Assembly: GCF_008831285.2 (NCBI RefSeq)
Contig: NC_045138.2
Location: 10,426,571 to 10,490,570 of the forward strand
Reading direction: 5' to 3'
Length of the DNA stretch: 64,000 nt
Source of the DNA: Nymphaea colorata
Lineage: Eukaryota > Streptophyta > Magnoliopsida > Nymphaeales > Nymphaeaceae
Every line of letters begins with the position of its first letter. Position 1 is the first letter of the stretch. The position numbers and the translations under genes were made by a program. This document shows, piece after piece, positions 24,590 through 35,934 of the stretch. The notes under the pieces are model-generated. The model saw nothing but the letters and a program-made list of their open reading frames with translations. It was not told the origin of the DNA and did not search any database.

Positions 24590-25577
24590 TGTTGGATAGT
24601 GGCCCTAAGCCCTATCCTTCACTTTGTAATTGCAATTGGGCCAAATTGGAATTACGAGATTAAGTTAAGAAAGAAAAGTAATTTTCAAATTAAAGTTTTC
24701 ATTAAACAGAATTAAAGTCTGATTTATTACCATTCACGAGATTGCAAAGCATTTTCTCTGGCCATAACCAACCGACGTTGAGATTTAGGAAATCATGGGA
24801 AGTGGACTATAAAGTCCCAGCTCACGTTTATGTGAAGATTGATCATGAGATCGACATTGCAGCGCCTCCCAGAAGCAAACCCACGAATCGACTTTTTCCC
24901 TTATTCTGTCTCTTTTCTACTTCTTCATCTCCTAGTCTACTATTCACACTGCTAATATTCCTACAGAAATGAACTCTAAGTGCAACTCAATAAATGACTC
25001 GTGCAGCTTCAGCCCCATCTAAGACTAACACAAAACTGAAATTCCTCTTTTATCCCACAATCTTCGCTTGACGCTGACTCTTTAGCCATCAATAAATGAA
25101 CGCATAAAAATCAGCCTTCAAAACTGTAACCGTGTGACTCACGCAGCCCTCCATAAACAAGTAATACCATGTCCATGATGAATCCCATACTAAAACTGAT
25201 AAACACATGATTCTCTTTCAACAATTTTAACAAGAGACGGTCAAACTTCGAATATATACATCTACTTGAACCAAAAACTGAAATTTAAATGACCTTACCT
25301 TCTCTACCGTACTTTTGTTCCTTTATTTCTCAACCACTTGTCTGCCCCCTTTCTCCCTCGTCTCTTCTCTCCTTCTCCCTCTTTCTCTCTTCCCTTCTCT
25401 CGTTCTTCCTCTCCCGTTCCTCTTTGTCTTCTCCCACGCTTTCAAACCCTCTCTCGTTTTCTTGAAAGAAAGAGGGGAGGCGCACCTCGTGCGATAAAAA
25501 CCTCCCCTTTGAGTTTTACAAATTCGGCCCATAAAGAAGAAATGTTTTTCAAAATCACTCAATTTAGTTTAAAATGT

Positions 25578-28013
25578 TTTTAAATAACCTCCTTTAAAAC
25601 TTATAGCGATCTTCTCAAAAGCCAAGCTGCGCAATAGCCTGCTTCGGCAGATTCGGTCGGATCCCTGAAAAAATGCAATAACCTGTATTTGAAGTGATAC
25701 ATGGACGGCTATCAAAGAAAACGAAAGTTAATTTTTTAATATCATTTTATTGATATATCAGCCGATACAGGCCAGGTGGCAGCTGATACCTTGAAGGGCC
25801 ATATTTCTATTTTGTTTTGTTGTTAATATGTCTAGTGTCATGCACTATTTATTTTTTATTATTTTTAGATGTGTTGAAGTGTTTCTTATTTTTAACTTTT
25901 TGTATATACTTCTTTTATTTTTAACATGTAGAATATCTTTTTGATGATTTGTAACCGACGAATCGTTGAATCAGCAGCCTGACTTATTCTATTCAAATTC
26001 TGAATTTTACAACTGATTTAGAGCATCTTCTTTGCTTTCAAGTGTTTCAAAAAGGAGAGAGTTATAAACATTGTCTGGTATTTTTTATTAAGACAAGAAA
26101 AAATATGAGTGCTTCGGGTTCTGCTTTTTATGCTGTCAACTGGAACAAAAAGTGGGGATAGAACAAAACAATTATAAAAGGGACGTATACTATAACATAA
26201 TGGGTCTCATGGTCACACTTGGCCTTAATCAAAGCCACCCACTTGGAGGTTCTTTGTGAGAGCAATAAAAATTCAAAAAAAATCTCGAAATCAAACTTCA
26301 AGATGTATAAATTTTCAGCTTGATTGAAGAGTACCACTTGCACACGAGCAAAGTGGAGGCACTACAAGAAGGGCAGTGAGACCACCAGATGGATGATAAG
26401 GAATTTATCAATCCCCACAAAAGTTGGAGATACATATTGGCGAGAGGATAATGCACAAAATAGCCTGAAAATAAATAGGGACCTTATGATGTCCAACTGA
26501 GAGTCGTGACTGCATCCATTCTTCGAGACAATCTGTTCAATCTTTTGTGGCAGAGCGTCAAATTTCTATGAAGCACGGGTCTTCTTCCCAACTTAGTACA
26601 GAACTCTTCCTGAAGATTGTTGTAGCAAAAGATAGTTTCAAATTTTCAATCATTAATGATTTTGAGGTAACATGTTCCTTATAACATAAAGGTGATCGGA
26701 GAGAGTTTCACATCCAAGTTTCCTGTGCACCTCCTTTGTGCAGGAAAGAACATGGTATAAAATCACAATCCTCAGCCATGGCTCGACAAGAAATCAAGTC
26801 ATCAAAGAGGATCAGGTGCTGACTAATAAGGGTTCAAACCTCCTAGCGAGAAGGACGATAAGTGATGTCACCCTTACCCTCAGTAAAGTTGCAAACCTCA
26901 ACGCATTTAAATAGTAGGGATCATAGTAATGTCAACTTGTTCATAAGTAACAAACAATGTGTAAAGGCTGTTGAAGCAAGAGGCGGTGAATCTGTGGAAT
27001 GGCAGGTGTCCATATGTTAGAGCCAAACTCGGAATTCTGACTTTGCTGACTCATAGCAAGGTGGTGGGGACATAGTTGGCCTTGATAGGCTCCGATAAGG
27101 TGATAACTAGGTTTGACTTTTCTTATTGTACGAGGCACCAGTTTCCAGTTATTCAAATTGGTGGGGCCAGGCTGAGTAGCATCATCTATTTCTTGAGGTG
27201 TATTTCCAACGTAGACAATAATGATAAGGTCCTGAGGATGCATTTCCAACGTAGACAATAATGGTTTCTTCTAGAAAGATGGTGATCAGTTGAAACGGAC
27301 AAATTTATAATCTTACTGGTAGCATCATCTAGTTCTTGGAGATTTTCTTTCAACATGGACTTCCTTTTGCACCTCTAACCTTTGCAGACCTGTCGGCATA
27401 AACTAAACAATTTTCTTCTCCATGATTTTAAACACACACACACACACACAGTGCGGTGATACAGTAGCACTTCTTTTTATCGATTAGTCACTTTTTGATG
27501 TCCTTATGTCTAACATGTACCAACCCTTGTATTGGTAGCTGCCTATCTGGTTTCAAAATGGGAAATGTCTTCTTGATTTCTAGTGGAGAGTTGGGATCAA
27601 ACGGTCTCCCTAAGGGACCCATTTTTGTGGACAGGATTTAGTTGCTTTAGATAGCAAGCAAGTGCATTACGTTTATGTGTTATGAAAGTCTTTGAAGCTG
27701 TCTAGCATTACATGTTTAGACTTAAGTATTGAATCATATTGCATGGAATGCGCCATGGAACAGAAACTTGTGCTTACCATTGAATTTGATTGGTATGAGC
27801 TGGTCTGCAAGATAAATCTAATGAATTCAGGTGGATCTGAAAATTTCTCTTATCCTGTTTTGATCATATCCTAGATAATAATAAGTCACATATGGTTGGT
27901 CTTTATCAGCCAAGTGAAAGTCATCTTCATCTATTAATTTTTTAGATAATCCATGCTAACTTACCTACTCGTGCACTAATAATGGATTGTATGTATCCTT
28001 TTGCTGCTACAAG
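25578..28013. other. intergenic, possible decayed transposon sequence
   Basis: No gene recognised. The phrase ATTTCCAACGTAGACAATAA occurs twice about 41 bp apart (near 27205 and 27246), and GTAGCATCATCT recurs near 27177 and 27321. An (AC)n microsatellite lies at about 27431-27450. I found no upstream exons matching the gene fragment that starts at 28014. Confidence 0.5.
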
Positions 28014-28840
28014 GTGTGCTGGCGCTGGAAACCTGAGAGATGACATCCTACACTACAGAAAAGAGTTGCAGAAATGTTCTGACATTGATGACGAGAATAT
28101 GGCCTACCTTATGGACATGGGCATCAAGGCCTTCAGGTCAGTAGTCTCTGAGGATTATAGTTATTACAATTAATTCTACTGTTAGTCCAAGTAAGCGAGA
28201 ACAACTGTAGCAATTTATTCTACTTCTAATTTGCTCGTATATTTTTTTTTGCCTCACTTCTTACTGAAAATTTCTTGAAATTACTTTGTGCATCCTTCAC
28301 TTATTCCAGAAGCGTTAATGTCGTTGTGTAGTAGATCCACCAGCAGCATAGTACTTGTGAGCAAGAGAGAAAAGAACAGACAAGGGAGAGATAAATTTTT
28401 GGGGGTTTGGTTCTGAGAGGCACGTTGATTTCTCAACTACTAACTCTATTAAGGTATAGACGCTGGGTTTACCCAGCTACGGTTATGGCAAGGAGATTTA
28501 AGGAAAGAATTAAAACTGAAACATAATATTGTGATTTATTTCCAGTTTTAATTCCATAACTGCATGATCTTCTTTGCAGTTATAGAGAGAAAGGGATAGG
28601 GCTCAGGGCCACTACCCAACAGTTTCTGCTTTATTTGTCAAATGCTACTTACTTAATTTTGACCTTGTAAATGTGTATTTGTTTACCTGCCGGAGGTACT
28701 TCTACCTGATTGCATTCAGGTCTTATCTCTTTACTACTGTGAAGACAACTACAGGCACAAATGAATCTCGATTCAGTTCATGGATGGAGGCAAGACCAGA
28801 ACTCGGCCACCTGTGTGACAACCTGAGGCTTGACAAATAG
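28014..28840 (+). pseudogene. two terminal exons of an unrecognised gene
   Basis: Exon A (28014-28136) follows an acceptor CTACAAG and ends at AG|GTCAGT. It encodes an acidic/basic helical stretch with LRDDILHYRKELQKCSDI and then AYLMDMGIKAFR. Exon B (28720-28840) follows TTGCATTCAG and joins in phase to give SYLFTTVKTTTG, SRFSSWMEARPELGH and the C terminus CDNLRLDK, then TAG. Both splice sites and the phase are consistent across the 583-bp intron, and codon use looks protein-like, so these are probably real coding exons. No start or earlier exons are visible in the 2.4 kb upstream, beyond which lies the transposon nest. It may be the tail of a long-intron gene or a stranded 3' fragment. I do not recognise the family. 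A solo LTR sits in the intron. Confidence 0.5.
28327..28621 (-). mobile_element. solo LTR related to the nested element, inverted, in an intron
   Basis: Read on the minus strand it begins TGTTGGGTAGTGGCCCTGAG, nearly identical to the LTR start at 18361 and 24590. It also holds the GCCATAACCG phrase found in those LTRs. It ends near CTACA at 28327. Internal sequence differs considerably, so it is a different subfamily. No clear 5-bp target duplication was found. Confidence 0.7.
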
Positions 28841-31800
28841 CAGTCTTTTGGGGTTTACAAGTCAATGAAAACTTTGGCTAGTAGAAGTGATCTGTGGTTT
28901 GACGGGGACAGTTGCAGCATCTCTTTGGCGAAAGTGTATTCAGCATCTCTTTTGTAGCTGAAATAATAGCAGCAAAATATGGATTGAGACTGCTGTAACA
29001 GTGTGCTATACGATTTCCTTTGGCAGGTCAAGATTTCCCTTTTCAGTTGGCATGTCTGAGTTGTGCACATAAATGTCGTCTCAGCACATGTAAGCGTTCA
29101 TGACTAGAACAGGTAGCATCCTCCTTTGTTTTCTGCGCCTTGATGCCAACCTGTGTATTTGACATCAGCAGATAACCGGGATTAGAATAGTCGGGATTGC
29201 TCATCCTTTGTATATCTAGGATAGGTGTTTTTCCTTTTTCATTTGAGTGGTGCGAGTACATTATACGCTGAGAGGTGTACATTTTGTGCATACAGATGAT
29301 GTATAGTTAGTGAAAGATAGTGATATTTCCATTTCATAAAACTATGGCCCGGCTTTTTCTGTTGTCTCTTGTATGCCGTTACCTTTTGTATATCTGATAA
29401 ACTTTCGCCTTCTGGTGAAATGAAGTTTCATGTTACCAAACTTCCACAAACTCCTTAGAACCTTTTTAAGATTTATTTATGCACTCTCGATTCGTTTAAA
29501 AGTTACTCGGTCATATTGATAAACTATACGACACAAACATTATTGGGAGACCAACCATCATCTTTGAATTTTTGCACCTGGACTAAATGGTTCTTGGAAA
29601 TGTAACTTGGCCAATTCTATCATGAACGTGGCAAAACATTGCAAATAATTTCCGTCTCTATAAAGCAATAACAATAAGTGACTAACGGCTCAATTTGTTT
29701 TTATGCTTACGCCAACGCACGTACATCTAGCATTTATCTGATTTAACTGTTTCAGAAAAACTGAATTTGAAACCTTACCTTTAGCGTCTCTTTCATTTTA
29801 CTCGTTCTTCAGTTGTAAGTTTTTCCTTTTCTATCAATTGAATGGGTGGATGCTCGTCTTCGTGACTTTGTTGTCATTTCATTGTATTATTTGGTTTGCT
29901 TTGGTCTTCTTTCTTTCCATTATTGTTCTTCATTTGAAGTTTTGAGTTGATTGGACATCTCATAATATTAGCTACACATTGAGTATTTGATTTGGTTATT
30001 TTCATTGAAATTGTTTTCGTTATATGGAAAATCATCTAGTTAGGGTTCTTTGCTTATTTATTCACATTTTGCTGTTTCGTTCAACACATGCTTCTGTTCT
30101 GAATTTTGTCAGTCGACTTTCATAACATGTTCTGGTTAATCGACTTCTCTTTCCTATAATAAATCCTGCTAGATCATATTGGCAATTTATGTTGATTGAT
30201 GGTTTCTATTTATCGAAGATTTTGCTATATCTATTTTTGTAACTAGTCGTGTACTCTCCCTCTCTCTCCTATGGATTTTTTTTTCGGCGCCATACCAGTT
30301 TGCATAATGCCAAGTACTGGCCAGGATTACCCTAATTTTCAATTTTATGAATTAAAAAATATTAAAAGATTTTTAAATTGATTTTAAAATGAAAACAATT
30401 AAAAATAAAAAAACCCTATATTCACCTTGCATCGTATACGACACATATGGGCCAGTATTATCCAATATGCATCAATATTAACATGGCAGAACAGTTTAGA
30501 TATAAACTGGTTCTCGGCGTTCAGACAGGAATCTGCAAATGAAGAACAAGCAGAAGTAGGACATTGTAAAATGGCTAGCCAGAATTAGCACAGCCGTCCT
30601 TCACTCCTTTTTTTTATCCGAGATAAACCAGAAAAGATGTCACTTTACCTTTCCGCAGAACATTTTTATAGTTTGGAGAGCAGATTTATATAGACGTTGC
30701 TGCTGCTAGATGAGATGGAGCCCCAACATAGCAACCATGTTGGGGTTGATAATGGGCTCCTGAATCCTCAGATTCAATTCGATTTGAGTTTCTATGAATT
30801 ATTATGTTGTAACACATGCAACTAAGATGATGTGCGAGGCAAATTAGCTCCTGCCAACCATGACAGATTTTGGGACTTGTTAATCCTCCATCAAAAAACA
30901 GACGACTAAAACTTACAGAAAGCAGCAATGGAAGTTCTTAGTCCACTGGGCATGCGGATGCCTGTAGACAAGATGCTTCTTGTGGTGATGTCTTCTCACG
31001 AATTTGAGCTGCAATTGTGTTTAGCATGATCTATGAGCTCCGGATCGATCAGCCTTTCCTTTTCTGTTAGAACGGAAAAAATGGATCCTCTTTGGAGAGT
31101 AAACCCTAGTCAGCCCACAGGACCATGCTTCATTTGGACGCTGCCGTGAGAGTAGAAGGTGCAGCAGGACACCTTCACCCAAATGTGATGGACCATGCCT
31201 CGCCCGGAAATTATGCAGGGGCCTCTAACAGTCTTTTATATCTTAGATGAATAGACGAGTTTGGTCTATAGGCATTTTCTTCTATAAACAGCACCAAGTG
31301 CCTTTTCACCCGTTGGATCCAAGGAAATGAAAAAATTTTCAAAACCACACTCAGGTTTTGATAGAAATAACGATTGATTTCCTTTATTCAAGCTTTTAAA
31401 TCACATATGAAACTAACAATTCAATTAAAAAAAAACACAAATTTAAGGTTAAGTGCAGATGTTTTGCTTGTGAAAACCAACCTGGTTTTTTAACCAGTTT
31501 TTCGAACCTAGTTTGTATGTTTGAGTGACAAGACCAAAAATACATTTTTTTATATAAAAGAAAAAACTTGGGGGCAATATCCTTCACCAAATATTGTTTT
31601 GTCAAAATTAGGTTTTTCACATACAAGGTTCGACCATATCGCGTGGACACCTGAACACAGACAAACCATACACCTACACCCCCCGAACAAACCTTACACT
31701 TAAAATACACCCTAAATTGCATTTAGAGAGAAGTATAACTGGCATTTAGCACAAAAACACAATAAAGGGCACATTCTACTGTATCATCTCAATGCTCTCC

Positions 31801-32345
31801 CTCTCTCTCGACGTGATCCCCCTTAATCACCCAACACCGCTCGGACGCCACGATTTACATCATTGCTTCGGAGTCCCACCATCTCTCCACCTATGGAGGT
31901 GGTGGCTGTATCTCTTCCTTTTCCTTTTGGACAGCAGGTGGTTTTTACTCTTCAGATATTTGTGAAAAATCTGAGGCGTTCATTCATCAAGCTATAAAAG
32001 ATGCAACCTGATTGCATGATCAGCTTCACCACATATATACATTACAATGTATCATCGACGCCAGCAACTTGAGGTAGGCTATGAAACTATATATGTCACA
32101 GAGTAAACAGAGTCCACACTCAATCTCAAAGAAATCGCCTCTTCAGAACAAAGCGGCTCAGAGTCATCGGTTGAACTTTTATTGATAACAGTAAAAAGTA
32201 CCAGTTACAGTTCCGTGGAGATTTTATTAGGAAATACTGTTACAAAGTTTTATACAGGCAGGCTACGCATTTTGTAGAAGTTCTAATTATTCTCATCAAA
32301 CATTTACCCTCTCCACTAAAAGCAAAACAAGTCACCACGTTTTAA
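28841..32345. other. intergenic, no gene recognised
   Basis: Short frames on both strands have no family content. The first part probably includes the 3' UTR of the exon pair ending at 28840. T-rich sequence dominates 29700-30300. Confidence 0.5.
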
Positions 32346-33228
32346 TCAGCTTTGCTTACAGTAAATGACGTCTCTTGGTCTCTCTTCATTCTGCAAGACG
32401 GTTGATGAGTCGGAAACGGATTTTTCAGCTGCTGTAGCTCGGGACTCATTATCGTCCTGATCACGGAAAACGGACGCAAAAGACGAAGGATTGTAAGTGG
32501 AACCCTCTCGTCTCAGCCCTTGTATTGTCCTGATTGCTGCCAGAGTACTCCGGTAAATTTCAATGGTGTTTCCATGAAGATTACCGCAGCCTCGGTGGAG
32601 TTCGAGTTATCAGTCTGCTCAGCATGTGTCTTGAGGTTCAGCAACCTCTGCCTCCAGGGGGAAAAGAAGTTGAAGATTGTCTTCACATTCATGGACAAGC
32701 CTGGTAAGGGGCTCCGTGGTGAAGAATGGTTGATGCAGAGCACGCTGTGTGAATGGTAGGCGCAATAGTGCCCCTGTTCTCTTGTCATACTTTTTCAAAA
32801 TTTTCAGAATACCTATAAATGGTAGTTCTTTTAGGCACCACTACTAGATGACTTTTATAGCTAAAGTAAGAAAGAGCAAGCACTTCCTATGAAGTTGAGG
32901 GAGCTATAGTTCTCCAAAAGTACCATTTCCCCATGGATGGCAACATAGTCATTTCTGATGACTATCATCTCCTCAGGAACTCACTCTCAAACGTCAAATC
33001 ACCGTTACCATGAGTTTTCTGTTTCTGCCATTCAATCCTTTCCTTTCCTTCAGCTCCTGGGAATGGAAAAGAAATAAAAACACAAATGAACTTAAAACCT
33101 TTTTCCTGTTTGCTAGTTTCCAAATGATTTTCATGGTAGGAAGTCAGAGGTTGTCTGTAGAACTATATAGAAATAGAATCCTCTTCAAAGACCAAACTTA
33201 TAAAACTCAAACTCAAAATCACCATATT

Positions 33229-33700
33229 TGCTAAGTCACATGGGTACTTCAGTAAGGTTCATGTACTCGTGCTGCCGTACCCGTACCTAAAATGGGTACT
33301 TTGACACTTGGGTACCTATAGATCCAAACTGCTTAATTTTACTTTTGATTTAATTTTTTTCACTTTACTTTTTATTCTATTCTTTGGATGTGAAAATTCG
33401 ATTGATGTTCATATTTGACTAGGGAGCTGCTCGGTTGTCCATATATTTAATGTTTTTCATATGTTTCTTAAACATACTATTGCAAGAGCCGTTGATATAT
33501 ATTTTCTATGTTATTTATTTGTTTATGTTGATGTATATTCTTTATTTTGATACATATTTTCTAAGTATTTTTTATTGTTTATATATATATATATATATAT
33601 ACGGCCGTACCCCCACACCCAAGTTTTTTGAAAATGGTCAGTACTTGTACCCTCACCAATACCCGCACCAGCACTCGTACCCGTACCTATGTAACATAGC
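33229..33700. mobile_element. MITE-like foldback element in SPX intron 1
   Basis: The left end GCTAAGTCACATGGGTAC and the reverse complement of the right end GCTATGTTACATAGGTAC form inverted repeats. ATATTT is present on both sides (33223-33228 and 33701-33706). The interior is rich in GGGTAC/GTACCC words and has a short (TA)n tract at 33581-33601. The superfamily is not clear because the direct repeat is only 6 bp. Confidence 0.6.
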
Positions 33701-34104
33701 ATATTTGTGATAATTTGCCAGAGTGATATTAATGTTTACTTCATACAACGTCCTGCACGGATCGTATAATTTGTCCATACTCCAGAGTTTCTATAGAGCT
33801 AGAGAAAATAGAAAATTGATTTTTAAAAATAATCGCTCAATAGAATAGAGAACCAAAAATAAAATAAAAAACCGCAGTTCGGTGTTGGGAATTGAAAAGT
33901 TGTAACTTTGTGCTTTGTGGACATAAACATCAAAAGATTGACAATGCAATAGTCACGAAAATTTTGGTCGTACAAGAATGAGGAGAGACTTCATATAATG
34001 AATGTGACAAAATACGATGACTACTGAAAAGCTAGAATGATGCTATAATTCACCAATAGATCCAATTATTGAAATATTAGAAATATGGTGAAGATGCCAT
34101 AGGA

Positions 34105-34670
34105 AAATCAAGCAAATCCACCAAGCCAACATTTTCACAATGTACGACCAAGGTGATATTATATATACATTACAAAGACATAAATGTCTGTGCACATGGC
34201 GATAACATCAAAAGATGTTTGCAGTTGCTTTCAAGACTAGGCATCCACAAGATAATCCTCATGTACACGTAAACCTATTTTCTTATAACTTTTTGGGACT
34301 TGAAAGATCAATTTGTGCCATGAAAATATAATGAGATGTCCTCCGCAGCCACCTATCTGCCATGTTTTTCCCATATAATGTTATAGGAAATTTACCAGAC
34401 CAACATTTTCACCATGTACCATCAAGGTGATAATACATCAAAGACATAAAGGTTTGTGCATATGTAGGTAACATCAAATTACCTTCTTAGTTCTTTGCAA
34501 GGCTACGCATCCACAAGAGAGATCTCCATGTCTTTCAAGCAAACCCACTTCTTACAAATATTTGGGACTTGAAAGACAAGTTTGTGTTCATGAAAATACG
34601 ACGAAATATCCTTGGCAGCCACCAGTCCGCCATGTGTTTTGTACATAGAAGAAAACATGAAGTTAAAAAA
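34105..34670. repeat. tandem duplication, period about 274 bp, in SPX intron 1
   Basis: CCAACATTTTCAC recurs at 34126 and 34400. AGACATAAA, GCATCCACAAGA, TTTGGGACTTGAAAGA and GCAGCCACC then recur in the same order. The copies are diverged, so the event is old. Confidence 0.75.
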
Positions 34671-35934
34671 GACGTTCGTAAGAGGGTTCACGAAATATGT
34701 GGATTAAAGACGTATAAGGACCATGTGAACTGATTATTGTTCAATTGAGATTTCACAAGGCACCATGTGTAAATTTATTTATTTTTAAATATAATTGTCA
34801 TTTATCTTTAATTTTACATGCGATACTTTATGGACCAGTGTGGCAATTTACGGATCATCAAATAACAAATTCAACACTTTATGAGAAGTATAGTACTCAC
34901 GTAATGTCCAACCCGTTCCTCCTGAACAGAAAACATCTAGCATTATAATTCAGTTCCATCACAAAAGAGCACCGTTTACTGCATCAACTAGACCGGCCAA
35001 TAATTAGAGTTCATCTGATACGGTAGCTCTAAGGAGTAATTCGAATATAATTCATGAACTGCTAAGCAATTGGTCTCCACTTTCCTTTCCTGGTCAAATT
35101 GAGTAATTTAATTCATGGAAGGAATATGGTCTTGCAGTTTCTCAATGATCTCAAATACAGTTAGGGGGGTCTTTCTATCCCAGTAGCTACCCAAATTCAA
35201 GACCATTCTAAGGATCAGAAGGGTGAAATTTGTTCTGATTTTTCTAGATGTAGTTACTCATGCGCCCAAATTATAAGCATGCATTGCATGAAAGAAAAAG
35301 GATGGTGCTGCAAAGAACTATACCCAAATGATCATTTCACAATGAAAGCACCACCACGGCAGCGTTTTGCTAGTCTAATGGCAACCAGAGCAGGAACGAA
35401 TTCAAAATCGAAGCTCGATCTATGAAGTAATTCATGACAATCTTTGAGGAAACTCTAATCCATTAACATTTCAAGAATGCAACAAAATCCAAAATCTCCC
35501 GACCCAATAAGAAAACAAAGATAACAAAAAGAAAACCGGATGGAAAAAGGAGAAAAAAAAGAAAAGAAGAGCCAAATAATTACCTGCAACCGAATGATGA
35601 ACTCCTCCTCCTTATCAACGTAAAAGTCATTGAACTTCTCCAACTCGCGATCAAGAAGGCCCACGAACCACTCCTCCAGAGTCGAAAGCCTAATTCCGTC
35701 GCCTCCGAGCCCATCCAACATATGCCCGGGCTCAACGCCATTCCCGGCGGACCGGGGAACGGAGGAAGCCGATCCGTTGACGTTAAAGCCGTCGTAGAAA
35801 CCGGCCGACCCAGCAGGGTCGGCAACGGCAATCTGCTTGAGGAGCTTCTTGAGGGGCTTGTAGCAGAGAAACTTGTCCCGCCAGTCCGGCAACGTCTGCA
35901 CCAGGTGCGTGCCGAACTCCTTCCCGAACTTCAT

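Larger units (their letters stand above)
18361..24965 (+). mobile_element. nested non-autonomous LTR retrotransposon (LARD-like), 6.6 kb
   Basis: The left LTR (18361-18687) and right LTR (24590-24965) both begin TGTTGGATAGTGGCCCT and end CTACA. GAAAT flanks both ends (18356-18360 and 24966-24970), a 5-bp target duplication that interrupts the gypsy LTR. TGGTATCAAAGC at 18689-18700 is a good initiator-Met primer-binding site. Purine-rich AAGTGAGAGA (24580-24589) precedes the right LTR. The roughly 5.9-kb interior contains no gag or pol similarity, only a Harbinger-like insertion and a minisatellite, so it must depend on enzymes supplied by another element. I read the LTRs as copia-like, but without pol this is inference. 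Confidence 0.88.
12245..25564 (-). mobile_element. degenerate Ty3/gypsy retrotransposon (outer member of a nest)
   Basis: The left LTR (about 12245-14020) and the right LTR (about 17490-18360 continued at 24966-25564) align along their whole length. For example, both hold TTTTACATAATATGCAATGCATAA-like text and end with a CCTCCCC...GAGTTTTACAAA segment. The internal region (14030-17480) codes on the minus strand in the order gag, protease region, RT, RNase H, integrase. RNase H before integrase is the Ty3/gypsy order. Paired zinc knuckles suggest a chromovirus-like lineage. The right LTR is the 5' LTR and is split by a younger element (18361-24965). The left LTR carries a hAT-like MITE. Outer boundaries are approximate. 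Confidence 0.85.
32346..35934 (-). pseudogene. SPX4-like SPX-domain gene, three exons, with multiple frame lesions
   Basis: SPX proteins bind inositol pyrophosphates and restrain PHR transcription factors when phosphate is ample. Exon 1 (35934-35584) is open and canonical: MKFGKEFGTHL, WRDKFLCYKPLKKLLKQ, LEKFNDFYVDKEEEFIIRLQ, then a GT donor. Exon 2 (33056-32887) encodes ELKER, IEWQKQK, ESEF and [18 protein letters not shown]. Exon 3 (32812-32346) encodes [66 protein letters not shown] and an SPX4-type tail ending VIYCKQS. The basic YKPLKK and KILKKYDKR clusters that bind the ligand are kept. Lesions: a GGAAA duplication (about 33038-33047) and a one-base loss (about 32976) in exon 2; GA instead of GT at the second donor (32885-32886); and stops at 32607-32621 between compensating shifts. 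Probably a decayed copy; indel errors in the assembly are the alternative. Confidence 0.85.

Noticed and set aside
32745-32747. Acceptor-like CACACAG inside the SPX region as the start of exon 3
   Set aside because: The protein text is continuous through it from [13 protein letters not shown] to HQPFFTTE, so the true exon starts upstream at 32812.
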